This document shows positions 45,885 through 54,088 of a DNA stretch of 64,000 bases, in pieces (position 1 is the stretch's first letter; each line of letters starts with the position of its first letter). The position numbers and the translations under genes are program-made. Location: contig NC_008043.1 of the NCBI RefSeq assembly GCF_000014065.1, positions 428,001 to 492,000 on the forward strand, written 5' to 3'. Source of the DNA: Ruegeria sp. TM1040. Its GTDB lineage: Bacteria > Pseudomonadota > Alphaproteobacteria > Rhodobacterales > Rhodobacteraceae. The notes under the pieces are model-generated. The model was given only the letters and a program-made list of their open reading frames with translations, had not been told where the DNA came from and searched no databases.

Positions 45885-46808
45885 TCACGACACCCAGGCG
45901 ATCACCAGCGGCACCGTCACGATTGAAACCACGGTCGAAATCAGGATCGCTGCCGAGGCCCGTTGCGGAGCAACGCCATAGTGTTGCGCCAGCATGTAGA
46001 CATTGCCGGCAACCGGCAGCGAGGCGGCGGAAATCGCCACCGCTGCTGAAAACGGCGTGACAGGCATCAGCCACAAGACACCCGCTGCGACACCAAGGGG
46101 GTGCAACACCAGTTTTGCAAAAGAGAGCCAGCCTGCGACCTCCACCCGCTCGGCGGATTTGGAGGCAAGCGAGGCACCAATTGCAAAGAGCGCACCCGGT
46201 GTCGCGGCCCCGCCCAGAATGGCGAGAAAGTCATTCATCGGCGCCGGGATCGGCACTTCACCAGCGGACCAGGCCAGCCCCGCAACGATCGACAGGATCA
46301 TTGGGTTCCGCAGCAGCCCCATGCCCACCAGCTTGAATGTCCCCAGACTGAGACCCGCACCCCGATGCGCGTTGATGAGCACCACGATCAGCGAAGAAAA
46401 CACCACCAGATCCACAGCGAGCACCAGCATCATCGGCCCGACGGCGGCTTCGCCAAAGAGGATCACCATCATCGGAATGCCAAGAAAGCCGACATTGCCG
46501 ATGGCCGCGCATTGGGCCTCGACGGCGGCGGTCGACATGTCCTGCCGCCTCAGCACCGCCACCACGGTCGCCACCAGATAGACACCAAGGGTCCCGGCGA
46601 GATAGCCAAGGATCAGGTTGGGGTCGAAAATCTCCGTGACCGAGAGATTGGCCGCAAAGCGAAAGATCATCGCGGAGAGAGGAAAGAAAAAGACGAATTT
46701 TGTCAGATAGGCCGTCGCCTCATCGGTAAAAAACCGTGTCCGCCCCGCCCAATAGCCAAGGCCGATGATTGCAAAGAACGGAAGCGTGCGAAAGAAAATC
46801 TCAGCCAT
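45885..46808 (-). CDS. AEC-family transporter (auxin efflux carrier type)
   Basis: 307 aa from the ATG at 46808 (MAEIFFRTLPFFAIIGLGYWAGR). It has ten predicted membrane helices in two five-helix halves, the AEC fold of the BART superfamily. The broken-helix elements are GNVGFLGIPMMVILFGE and SLPVAGNVYMLAQHYG. Members export organic anions such as malonate or carboxylates; specificity here is unknown. No regulator is coupled to it, but the TetR gene begins 292 bp away, divergently. Confidence 0.88.
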   Translation of the reverse strand: MAEIFFRTLPFFAIIGLGYWAGRTRFFTDEATAYLTKFVFFFPLSAMIFRFAANLSVTEIFDPNLILGYLAGTLGVYLVATVVAVLRRQDMSTAAVEAQCAAIGNVGFLGIPMMVILFGEAAVGPMMLVLAVDLVVFSSLIVVLINAHRGAGLSLGTFKLVGMGLLRNPMILSIVAGLAWSAGEVPIPAPMNDFLAILGGAATPGALFAIGASLASKSAERVEVAGWLSFAKLVLHPLGVAAGVLWLMPVTPFSAAVAISAASLPVAGNVYMLAQHYGVAPQRASAAILISTVVSIVTVPLVIAWVS

Positions 46809-47099
46809 ATCGGGGATTGGTAACGTCAGCTGACCAGAAGAAAAAGACTTTTTGTAGCCCCGCCCCCGCCAGATCACGCGAGTGTCGCTTTCCTGCTGGC
46901 TTTGAGTGCGCTATGGCTGAAGAACTGCATGCCGCCACTTGCCCCGCAGGCGGGTTGAGCCGCAGAGCGGGCGCACCCCTCTGGATCGGTCTTCAATCGC
47001 CGGTTCCGCGGCGCGGTGGAATGCAGAAGACGGATGTGGAACGCAGCCACACCACGAGGCAAGGGACGGCCTCGGCTGCGTGCGAGGAGGGTGGACAGA

Positions 47100-47750
47100 G
47101 TGACGAACCAACACGCTTCTGCGGTGCGCAGAGGGCGGAAGTTTGACCAGGTGCTGGATGGGGCGCGCAAGGTCTTTTTGACAGACGGGTTTGAAGGCGC
47201 AAGCGTCGACGATATCGCGCGCGAGGCAGGCGTGTCCAAGGCGACGCTTTATAGCTATTTCCCCGACAAACGCCTGTTGTTCATGGAAGTGGCGCATAGC
47301 GAGTGCGCCCGCCACGCCACCCAGCAGCTCGACATCCCCGCCGGCTCCAGCCCGCGCCAGGTGCTGACGCAGGTTGCGCGCCATATACTGCGGGTGATCC
47401 TGTCGGATGTGGGCCAGAAGATCTATCGGATCTGCGTGGCAGAGACCGAGCGCTTCCCGGATCTTGGACGTGAGTTCTTTGCCAGTGGCCCGAAGGTGGA
47501 GCGCGAGAGGTTCAAGGAATACCTGCAGGCCGCAACCGCACGCGGGGAGTTGCGGATCGAGGATTTTGATCTGGCGGCGGAACAATGGGCGGCGCTTTTG
47601 CGCATGGATCTGTTCCCGCGGATGATCTTCAATCTGCGCGACAGCGTGACGGACTCCGAGATCAACCGCGTGGCCGAGGGTGCCGTGGATATGTTCCTCG
47701 CCTGCTATGGCGTTTCTCAGGCCGGGGACGCCGCCTCTGATCGACCCTAA
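47100..47750 (+). CDS. TetR-family transcriptional regulator (AefR-like C-terminal type)
   Basis: 216 aa from the GTG at 47100, where GAGGAGG lies nine bases upstream; GTG at 47091 is an alternative. The N-terminal DNA-binding domain reads VLDGARKVFLTDGFEGASVDDIAREAGVSKATLYSYF in segments, the classic TetR HTH. The C-terminal half contains FPDLGREFFASGP and a late LLRMDLFPRMIF helix, as in AefR-like regulators of efflux and quorum-sensing traits. The target is unknown; it could control the divergent AEC carrier. Confidence 0.88.
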   Translation: MTNQHASAVRRGRKFDQVLDGARKVFLTDGFEGASVDDIAREAGVSKATLYSYFPDKRLLFMEVAHSECARHATQQLDIPAGSSPRQVLTQVARHILRVILSDVGQKIYRICVAETERFPDLGREFFASGPKVERERFKEYLQAATARGELRIEDFDLAAEQWAALLRMDLFPRMIFNLRDSVTDSEINRVAEGAVDMFLACYGVSQAGDAASDRP

Positions 47751-47894
47751 CGGGCCTGAGACGGGTCAGAGACGGGGCTGAGGCGAGCGGTCGGACGCCA
47801 TGGTGCTGGTGTGACCTCTGCGGCGTCGAACACTTCGGCGCTGGGCGAAGTGTTTGCGTTGGGCAAGGGCTGCCATTCCCGCTAGGGTCAGCAT

Positions 47895-48599
47895 ATGGTT
47901 ACACCGCGTTTTGACATCATCGGGCAGGCGATTTCCGATGCCAGCCGCACCCGGATGCTCTGCGAGCTGATGGAGGGGCGGTCCTTTACCAACAAGGAGC
48001 TTGCCAGCGCCGCCGGCGTGACGCCGCAGACGGCCACGGCGCATCTGCGGCTTTTGCAGGATGCGGGCCTCGTGGTGGCGGAGAAACGTGGCCGCTGTGT
48101 CTTTCACCGATTGGCGGGGCCCGAGATCGCCCAGGCGCTCGAGCAGCTGGCCGCTATTGCGCCCCGCGACAGTCTTTATCGTGCGCAAAAGCGCAAGGCG
48201 GGGGGGCTTGCGCAGGTGCGCAGCTGTTACGACCATCTGGCCGGACCGCTGGCAGTGGCGATGACGGATGCGTTGATTGCGCGAGGGCATCTGCGCGAGG
48301 AAGGCGGCGGGTTTCATCCCGTCGCGGGTGAAATCTGGGCAGCGCTTGGTGTTTGTCTCCCGGAGGGTTCCACGCGCGCGCCTTTTGCCCGTCCCTGTAT
48401 GGACTGGACCGAACGGCGGTTGCACATCGCGGGGGGCATGGGGCGGCAGATCTTGACCCACGCGCTGGAGGCGGGCTGGCTGCGCCGCCCGGTGAATGGG
48501 GCGGAGCGCGCACGCGGACTGGAGGTGACAGCCCCTGGCCAGCGCGCTCTGCATACGCGGTTGGGGATCGGGGCGGATGTGGCCGGGCTGCTGTGTTAA
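47895..48599 (+). CDS. ArsR-type winged-helix transcriptional regulator with extended C-terminus
   Basis: 234 aa, about twice a minimal ArsR protein. Residues 10-85 form the winged helix: ISDASRTRMLCELMEGRSFTNKELA, then GVTPQTATAHLRLLQDAGLV and the wing KRGRCVFHRLA. The remaining part (RAQKRKAGGLAQVRSCYDHLAGPLAVAM) is shared with other alphaproteobacterial members and may bind a ligand. It has no obvious metal-binding cysteine pair in the first helix. No adjoining gene is clearly its target. Confidence 0.85.
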   Translation: MVTPRFDIIGQAISDASRTRMLCELMEGRSFTNKELASAAGVTPQTATAHLRLLQDAGLVVAEKRGRCVFHRLAGPEIAQALEQLAAIAPRDSLYRAQKRKAGGLAQVRSCYDHLAGPLAVAMTDALIARGHLREEGGGFHPVAGEIWAALGVCLPEGSTRAPFARPCMDWTERRLHIAGGMGRQILTHALEAGWLRRPVNGAERARGLEVTAPGQRALHTRLGIGADVAGLLC

Positions 48600-48649
48600 A
48601 GCGCTAAAATGGGCTTGATTTGCGGCGCAAATAGGCTGACCTTGAAGGC

Positions 48650-48988
48650 ATGAACCAACAAAACACCGGCGCATTCCCGTCATCGCCCGAGCAGGTCGTC
48701 TTTCACCGACGTGAGCTTTCCGTGATCATGTCGCTCTATGGCCGAATGGTTGCCGCTGGCGAATGGCGCGACTATGGCTTGTCCCATCTGCGCGAGATGG
48801 CGGTGTTTTCTGTCTTTCGCCGCACCGCTGAAAACCCGCTTTACCGGATCGAAAAACGCCCAAAGCTGCGCAATCGGCAGGGGCAATACTCCGTGGTGGG
48901 CATGGATGGGCAGATCCTCAAGCGCGGCAATGATCTGAAAACGGTGCTGCGTGTGCTGGAGCGTAAACTGATCCGAGTGGTGGACTGA
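48650..48988 (+). CDS. DUF2794 family protein
   Basis: 112 aa. The central core VVFHRRELSVIMSLYGRMVAAGEWRDYGL (in parts), FSVFRRTAENPLYRIEKRPKLRN and RVLERKLIRVVD match DUF2794, a small cytoplasmic family found in alphaproteobacteria and of unknown function. The AAGGC before the ATG is a modest ribosome site. It stands alone and is followed by the two strong hairpins at 49024-49094. Confidence 0.88.
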   Translation: MNQQNTGAFPSSPEQVVFHRRELSVIMSLYGRMVAAGEWRDYGLSHLREMAVFSVFRRTAENPLYRIEKRPKLRNRQGQYSVVGMDGQILKRGNDLKTVLRVLERKLIRVVD

Positions 48989-49023
48989 CTGCACGCGTCA
49001 CAGATTCCTTCGGGGTGAAGGGT

Positions 49024-49066
49024 GGCCGTGGCCGCGCGGAGCCCTTGGCTCCGCGCGGCCACGGCC
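49024..49066. repeat. Perfect 20-bp GC-rich hairpin
   Basis: The arms are 49024-49043 and 49047-49066, exact reverse complements of 20 bases around a CTT loop; the sequence is over 80% G+C. It lies between the convergent DUF2794 and C40 peptidase genes. There is no T-run, so it is not a canonical terminator, although such a stem may still block polymerase. Confidence 0.9.
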
Positions 49067-49067
49067 C

Positions 49068-49094
49068 GGATCGGATCGCTGCGCGATCCGATCC
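49068..49094. repeat. Perfect 12-bp hairpin adjacent to the 20-bp hairpin
   Basis: GGATCGGATCGC (49068-49079) and GCGATCCGATCC (49083-49094) pair exactly around TGC. A single base separates it from the preceding hairpin, so the two form a tandem. Confidence 0.9.
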
Positions 49095-49137
49095 GCCTCG
49101 ACATCACGCAGTCGATTTGAGTGGCTCCCGACAGGTG

Positions 49138-49878
49138 TCAGGTCAGGCGTTTATGCGCCGTTACCGGCCCGTCGCCCTGTTCTGCGATACGGGTGATCGC
49201 GGATTGAAGCGGCTCCAGCGTCACCGCCATCGAAAAAGCGTTGGCATGCAGCAGCGTGAGCGGGTCGCGCACCCAGCCCACATGGCCTTTCCAGAACAGC
49301 AAATCGCCCCGTTCATAGGGGGTGCCATCTGGCAAGGTCTGCCCAAGCGCGGTTTCCTGCGGTCCGCTGTCACCGGGGCAGGCAATCGCGCAGGCATGAC
49401 AGGAAAGCTGCACCAGCCCCGAGCAATCAATGCCAAAGCGACTGTTGCCCCCCCAGAGATACGGTGTGCCCAAAAGCGTTTCGGCCACGGCCACGGGATC
49501 GGACGCGCGCTGCGCCAGCGGCATGAGATGCGCCAGCGGCACAAACCCTTGATCAGTCTGTGCAAATCGCCCCTCAGAACCGCTCACCACCACCTGGCTG
49601 CCGAGGCTGAGCGACACAAGGTCCGGCGATTTGAAATCCGCCTTTGTGTAGGCGTGGGTCGCCGGGGCGCTGACCCAGTGGGTCGGCGTCAATGGCTCTG
49701 CCAGGGCGGTCCCCGGAACCCAGCCCTGATAGCCGTCTTTTTCGGCACGCAGGTGGCACCAGCCGTCAGAGGTCGCGAGGATCTCGACGGTGTCGCCAAG
49801 CAGCAGCTGTCGATCGCGGGCGCCCGCAGGAGCCGCGCACAGATCGACGACGGGGCGGTCAATGCGGGCGCGGGTCAT
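49138..49878 (-). CDS. Cytoplasmic NlpC/P60 (C40) peptidase with SH3-like domain
   Basis: 246 aa without a signal peptide. An N-terminal bacterial SH3 part (LLLGDTVEILATSDGWCHLRAEKD in segments) is followed by a C40 domain. Its catalytic cysteine is in GIDCSGLVQ, the histidine in KGHVGWVRDP and a third polar residue in LLHANAF. Relatives such as YkfC cleave murein-derived gamma-D-Glu-diaminopimelate peptides. It starts four bases inside the M17 aminopeptidase stop, so the pair is translationally coupled and may degrade recycled wall peptides. Confidence 0.88.
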   Translation of the reverse strand: MTRARIDRPVVDLCAAPAGARDRQLLLGDTVEILATSDGWCHLRAEKDGYQGWVPGTALAEPLTPTHWVSAPATHAYTKADFKSPDLVSLSLGSQVVVSGSEGRFAQTDQGFVPLAHLMPLAQRASDPVAVAETLLGTPYLWGGNSRFGIDCSGLVQLSCHACAIACPGDSGPQETALGQTLPDGTPYERGDLLFWKGHVGWVRDPLTLLHANAFSMAVTLEPLQSAITRIAEQGDGPVTAHKRLT

Positions 49879-51293
49879 GACAGACCCAGCAGTTCTGGCA
49901 GAGCCTGATAAAGCGCCCGCGTGCCTTGACCGACGCCGCCCTTCGGGCGGGCGGGCTGGTTCGACTGGCTCCAGCCAAAGACATCAAAATGCATGTAGCG
50001 CGCCTCATCCGCAAAACGGCGCAGGAACAGGGCCGCTGTGATCGCCCCGGCAAAGCCGCCTGCTGGCGCATTGTCGAGATCGGCAATCCCGGGTTCGATC
50101 ATGGCCTCGTAAGCGTCGTGAAAGGGCAGGCGCCAGACCGGATCCGCCGCGTCCTGTGCCGTGCTCGAAAGGGTCACCGCATCGCCTTCGCGGTCGGTGA
50201 AGAAGGGCGCTATGTCGGCCCCCACGGCCACCCGCGCCGCACCGGTCAGCGTCGCCATGGAGATCAGCAGATCGGGCGTCTCTTCCTGGGCAAACGCCAG
50301 CGCATCGGCGAGCACCAGCCGCCCCTCGGCATCGGTATTGTTGATCTCGACCGTGAGCCCCTTGCGCGAGGTCAGAATATCACCCGGGCGGAAGGCCGGG
50401 CCGGAGATCGCGTTCTCCACCGCCGGGATCAGCACCCGCAGCCGAAGCTTGAGGCCCGTCGCCATGATCATATGCGCAAGGCCCAGGACATTGGCGGCCC
50501 CGCCCATGTCTTTCTTCATCAACGCCATGCTGGCTCCGGGTTTGAGATTGAGACCACCGGTGTCAAAACACACCCCCTTGCCCACCAGCGTCAGCGTTGG
50601 GCCTTCGCTGCCCCAGCGCAGATCGATCAGGCGCGGCGCGCGCTCGGCCGCGCGGCCCACCGTGTGAATGAGCGGAAAATTTTGCTCAAGAAGATCCGCG
50701 CCCACAATGCTGCGCACCTCTGCCCCATGGGCTTCGGCCAGCGACTCGACGGCCCCTTGCAGCTCTGCGGGTCCCATGTGTTCGGCGGGCGTGTTGATGA
50801 GCGTGCGGGTAAAGGTCTCGCCCGCCGCCATCGCCTCGATCCGGGCTGCGTCCACGCCATCCGGGGCCACAAGTCGTGCTTTGGCACCGGTGTTTTTGGC
50901 GTAGCGATCAAAGGCATACTGCGCCATGAGCCAGCCAAAACACTCAACCTCGAGCGACAGATCTGCGGGCAGTTCAGAGGCCAGCGAATAGGTGCTCTCC
51001 GGCAGTTTGGCCGCCGCAGCCGCCAGCAGGAAGCGCTGACGCTGGCGACTCTTGGGGGTGCCTGCGCCGATCAGCGCGCCACGAAGGCTGCCATCCGGTC
51101 CCGGCAGAACAACCACCTGTCCCCAGGACGCGCGAAATCCCATGCTGCGCACCCAGCCTGCGGTGGCGCCGTCCTGTTCGGCAAGCCAGGCGTCCAGCGT
51201 GCGTTCGGTCACGATGTGAAGGGGAAGGGCCGCATCGGTTGCGGCTGCAAAGGTCGGTACGGCCAGATTGGGCACGGCAAAATGGGGCTGCAT
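49875..51293 (-). CDS. Leucyl aminopeptidase family (M17) metallopeptidase
   Basis: 472 aa. The C-terminal catalytic domain has the M17 signature: VGKGVCFDTGGLNLKPG, MKKDMGGAANVLG and NTDAEGRLVLADAL, carrying the two-metal ligands. The N-terminal regulatory domain is shorter than in PepA. It removes N-terminal residues from peptides in the cytoplasm. It is first in the operon with the C40 peptidase. Confidence 0.92.
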   Translation of the reverse strand: MQPHFAVPNLAVPTFAAATDAALPLHIVTERTLDAWLAEQDGATAGWVRSMGFRASWGQVVVLPGPDGSLRGALIGAGTPKSRQRQRFLLAAAAAKLPESTYSLASELPADLSLEVECFGWLMAQYAFDRYAKNTGAKARLVAPDGVDAARIEAMAAGETFTRTLINTPAEHMGPAELQGAVESLAEAHGAEVRSIVGADLLEQNFPLIHTVGRAAERAPRLIDLRWGSEGPTLTLVGKGVCFDTGGLNLKPGASMALMKKDMGGAANVLGLAHMIMATGLKLRLRVLIPAVENAISGPAFRPGDILTSRKGLTVEINNTDAEGRLVLADALAFAQEETPDLLISMATLTGAARVAVGADIAPFFTDREGDAVTLSSTAQDAADPVWRLPFHDAYEAMIEPGIADLDNAPAGGFAGAITAALFLRRFADEARYMHFDVFGWSQSNQPARPKGGVGQGTRALYQALPELLGLS

Positions 51294-51424
51294 GGACAGG
51301 TCCTCTTAATATGGCTTGGGTCTATCACCTCTTGCCACCAGAGTATCCGTCGCAGCCGCCGCCGCAAGCCCAACCGGGCCGAACTCGAAACCTACATGGA
51401 TGCGCCGCTCAGGCGGCGGGTCCG

Positions 51425-51808
51425 TCAGACCGTCAGGTCGTGTTGTTCCCAAACCGCAGTCAGAGAGCTTTCTCCCACGCGGATCAGGCGGAACAATGTT
51501 GCCGCCACCGCCGGTGAGTCATCGGCATCAATGGCGTCGGTTACATCGCGCGCAATATTGGCCATGGCCATCATGCCGATCTGTTCGGAAATCGCGATCA
51601 GCGAGCGCGCGCTCTTGCGCAGATTATCAATATCGTCCTGGCGCCACAGGCGTTCGCAATGCGTCAAGCGCACGGCAAGCTCCTCAATGGCGCGACAGAC
51701 CACGTCTTCGGCACTGGTTTCCCCAAGCTGCGAATAGAGTTCGCTGAGCTTTTTCGGGTCCAGATGGACGTTTTCCCTATGTTTGACTGTCAGTATGTTA
51801 GCCACCAC
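51425..51808 (-). CDS. Small helical protein with degenerate Hpt-like pattern
   Basis: 127 aa. Predicted as a helical bundle with no signal peptide. The segment NLRKSARSLIAISEQIGMMAMANIARD (in parts) parallels the histidine phosphotransfer helix AHxLKGxxxxLGA, but arginine replaces the phospho-acceptor histidine. The closing RLIRVGESSLTAVWEQ is well formed. It could be a scaffolding or inhibitor relative of Hpt proteins, or an unrelated bundle; I do not recognise the family. It is divergent from the carbonic anhydrase gene. Confidence 0.65.
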   Translation of the reverse strand: MVANILTVKHRENVHLDPKKLSELYSQLGETSAEDVVCRAIEELAVRLTHCERLWRQDDIDNLRKSARSLIAISEQIGMMAMANIARDVTDAIDADDSPAVAATLFRLIRVGESSLTAVWEQHDLTV

Positions 51809-51958
51809 AATTCACCCCGTATTCGGTATGCCCCCACGGCATGCGTCCAATTTGCGCCGCACTGGTTGTCAAAAGGTTTCCAAGCGCTGCGTAAATCTCT
51901 CGAATTTGGTGAGAATTGCGGTTATCAACCCCGTCAGTCGACAACCCGAGGTGAACTC

Positions 51959-52609
51959 ATGGATTACGCAAAGCCCTTGCCGCACTACCTGGTAACTCGT
52001 TACCACGGCTGGAAGGCCACCTCTTATGAGGAGAACCAGGGCTGGTATCGTCGGCTCGCCAAAGAGGGTCAGCGCCCGCGCGCCATGGTGATTTCCTGCT
52101 GCGACAGCCGGGTGCATGTGACCTCGATTTTTGGCGCCGATCAGGGCGAGTTCTTTATCCACCGCAATATCGCAAATCTGGTGCCACCCTATGCGCCCGA
52201 TGGCGACCATCACGGCACCTCGGCCACGGTGGAATATGCGGTGACGGTGCTCAAGGTGGCGCATCTGATCGTGCTCGGTCACTCGCAATGTGGCGGCGTG
52301 CAGGGCTGTATCGACATGTGCAAGGGCCATGCGCCCGCGCTTGAGGAAAAGACCAGTTTCGTGGGGCGTTGGATGGACATCCTAAAGCCCCGGTTTGCCT
52401 CGGTCGAAGACATTGCAGACCCCGATGAGCAAGCGCGCCAGTTTGAACGTCAGGCGGTGGTGGCGAGCCTCGAGAACCTGATGACTTTTCCCTTTATCGA
52501 CAATGCCGTAAAGGCGGGAGAGCTCAGCCTGCACGGGCTTTGGACCGACATTGGGGAGGGCGGTCTGGAGTGCTACGACCCAAAATCAAACAGCTTTCTT
52601 CAGGTCTGA
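51959..52609 (+). CDS. Beta-class carbonic anhydrase
   Basis: 216 aa from the ATG at 51959, with GAGGTGA nearby upstream. It hydrates CO2 to bicarbonate. The zinc ligands are Cys47 in CCDSRV, His108 and Cys111 in HSQCGG, with the Asp-Arg dyad D49-R51. The HRNIANLVPP and GTSATVEYAVTVL segments are standard. A small hairpin (52615-52628) follows the stop. Confidence 0.95.
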   Translation: MDYAKPLPHYLVTRYHGWKATSYEENQGWYRRLAKEGQRPRAMVISCCDSRVHVTSIFGADQGEFFIHRNIANLVPPYAPDGDHHGTSATVEYAVTVLKVAHLIVLGHSQCGGVQGCIDMCKGHAPALEEKTSFVGRWMDILKPRFASVEDIADPDEQARQFERQAVVASLENLMTFPFIDNAVKAGELSLHGLWTDIGEGGLECYDPKSNSFLQV

Positions 52610-52672
52610 ACATAGCGCGAGATCGCGCGCATCCTGCCGGATCGCAGCTCGCGGGGGGGGCGCATGGGCAGG

Positions 52673-53824
52673 TCAGTCCCGCGCGGCGCCCTTGAGCATC
52701 TGCGCAGCCTGCGCGTAGCCGCCTGATGCGCCATCGACAAAATGCATGTGGTCGTCCTGCAAGGGCGAGGGGACGATGCAGGTCACAAGCGCTTCGGCCT
52801 GAACATGCAACCCATAGCGCGCGACCCCCTCGGCCTGCGCCTGTTTCAGCAAACGCTCGAGCGTTGTGCGGGTTTTGGCGTCGCAGTCCAGAGTCATCTT
52901 CAACCCGTCGTCAAATTTTCGGAAATCTGCGTTTGTCGCAATCGTGCTGCGGTAGTGTATCGGGTCAAAAGACCCGGCCGGGCGCCCGCGCAGGAATATC
53001 AGACCTGCAAAAGCGGACTGAAAAAACAGCATCAATTTGCGCAAAATTGCGGGGGCATTGCCGCGCAGCAACCTGGCTTCAATCCCCAGTCCGGGCGGCG
53101 GGAATCTGAGCTTGGGACCGATGGCCGGCAGCGGATGGCCGGCGCGCTCGGTCTGGGACACTTCGGACAGAATCCGTGCCACCAGAGCATCAAAGGCAGC
53201 AGGATCGGTGTTGGCATGCGGCAGCACCAGAAGTGACAGGATCTCGCCATTGACGGCGGGCACATTGTCCCAGCGGCACGAGAGCCCTTCAAGATCAGGG
53301 GGGGCGACCGGGTCGGCGGCAGGGATCTCGTAGCGGCCCGCTTTCATCTCTTCCTCGAGCCACGCCAGCCCCCCGCCGTCAAACATGGCGTAATCCAGAT
53401 GCGAGGAGGCGGCAAAGCGTGCCACCCGCACATCCCGCCCTGCATCGCGCAGGTCCGCCACCGGCAGAAGGGCGGCGCGCAAGGCGACATCAAACTCCTG
53501 TGCCACCCAGGCGCGCAGTTTGGCCAGCTCTTGACGCGCGCGATCTGCCAGATGCGGCGGCACCGCAAACGACGTGCCATCGCCGCCGAAGACAAAGGGA
53601 AAAGGCGCATGGTCAAAGGCATTCATAAGCGCAGCGATCGCCGATGCGCCGATCATATTGACGGTTTTATACTGCCCGCGTGCCAGCAGGCCGGTGGAAT
53701 CGACAATATCGCAGCAGCCCACGTACCACTCCTCCGGCAAGGGGGTGAAGCGGGTGCCGCCAGTCAGATTTTCAAAGGTCTGAACCTTCTGGAGGGAGTC
53801 ATAAAACGGGTCCGCGCGGGTCAT
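52673..53824 (-). CDS. DUF3095 protein resembling a nucleotide cyclase
   Basis: 383 aa. The N-terminal third resembles a class III nucleotidyl cyclase: GCCDIVDSTGLLARG is like the metal-binding DISGFT stretch, and VFGGDGTSFAVPP like the GDGLMAVF element, giving candidate metal ligands D39 and D82. The C-terminal FFQSAFAGLIFLRGRPAGSFDPIHYRS and KTRTTLERLLKQAQAEGVARYGLHVQ are shared with the DUF3095 family. Whether it makes a cyclic nucleotide is untested. It is a single gene, convergent with the carbonic anhydrase gene. Confidence 0.85.
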   Translation of the reverse strand: MTRADPFYDSLQKVQTFENLTGGTRFTPLPEEWYVGCCDIVDSTGLLARGQYKTVNMIGASAIAALMNAFDHAPFPFVFGGDGTSFAVPPHLADRARQELAKLRAWVAQEFDVALRAALLPVADLRDAGRDVRVARFAASSHLDYAMFDGGGLAWLEEEMKAGRYEIPAADPVAPPDLEGLSCRWDNVPAVNGEILSLLVLPHANTDPAAFDALVARILSEVSQTERAGHPLPAIGPKLRFPPPGLGIEARLLRGNAPAILRKLMLFFQSAFAGLIFLRGRPAGSFDPIHYRSTIATNADFRKFDDGLKMTLDCDAKTRTTLERLLKQAQAEGVARYGLHVQAEALVTCIVPSPLQDDHMHFVDGASGGYAQAAQMLKGAARD

Positions 53825-54088
53825 GGCGTGCCTTCTTTAAACCTGCCAATTCTGGCAATAATCAACCGTGAACTGGCGCGCAAACCCGCTACGACAAGCT
53901 GCGCTCGCGCAGCTGTGACAGGTTGAAACCGCACCGCGTCGGGACTTTTGTCATGAAAAGCGAAATTTATGTGGAACAAAACCGCCGTCCGCGCAGTTTT
54001 GGTCCAAATCGCGCCTTTTAATGCAGGCGCAGAAACTATATTACACCGCGAGCCGGTCATGGGGCCGGACAGAATTGGAGAAACTAAC

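Noticed and set aside
49926-51737. 603-codon plus-strand open frame
   Set aside because: Antisense to the M17 aminopeptidase; composition is arginine- and histidine-rich without domains.
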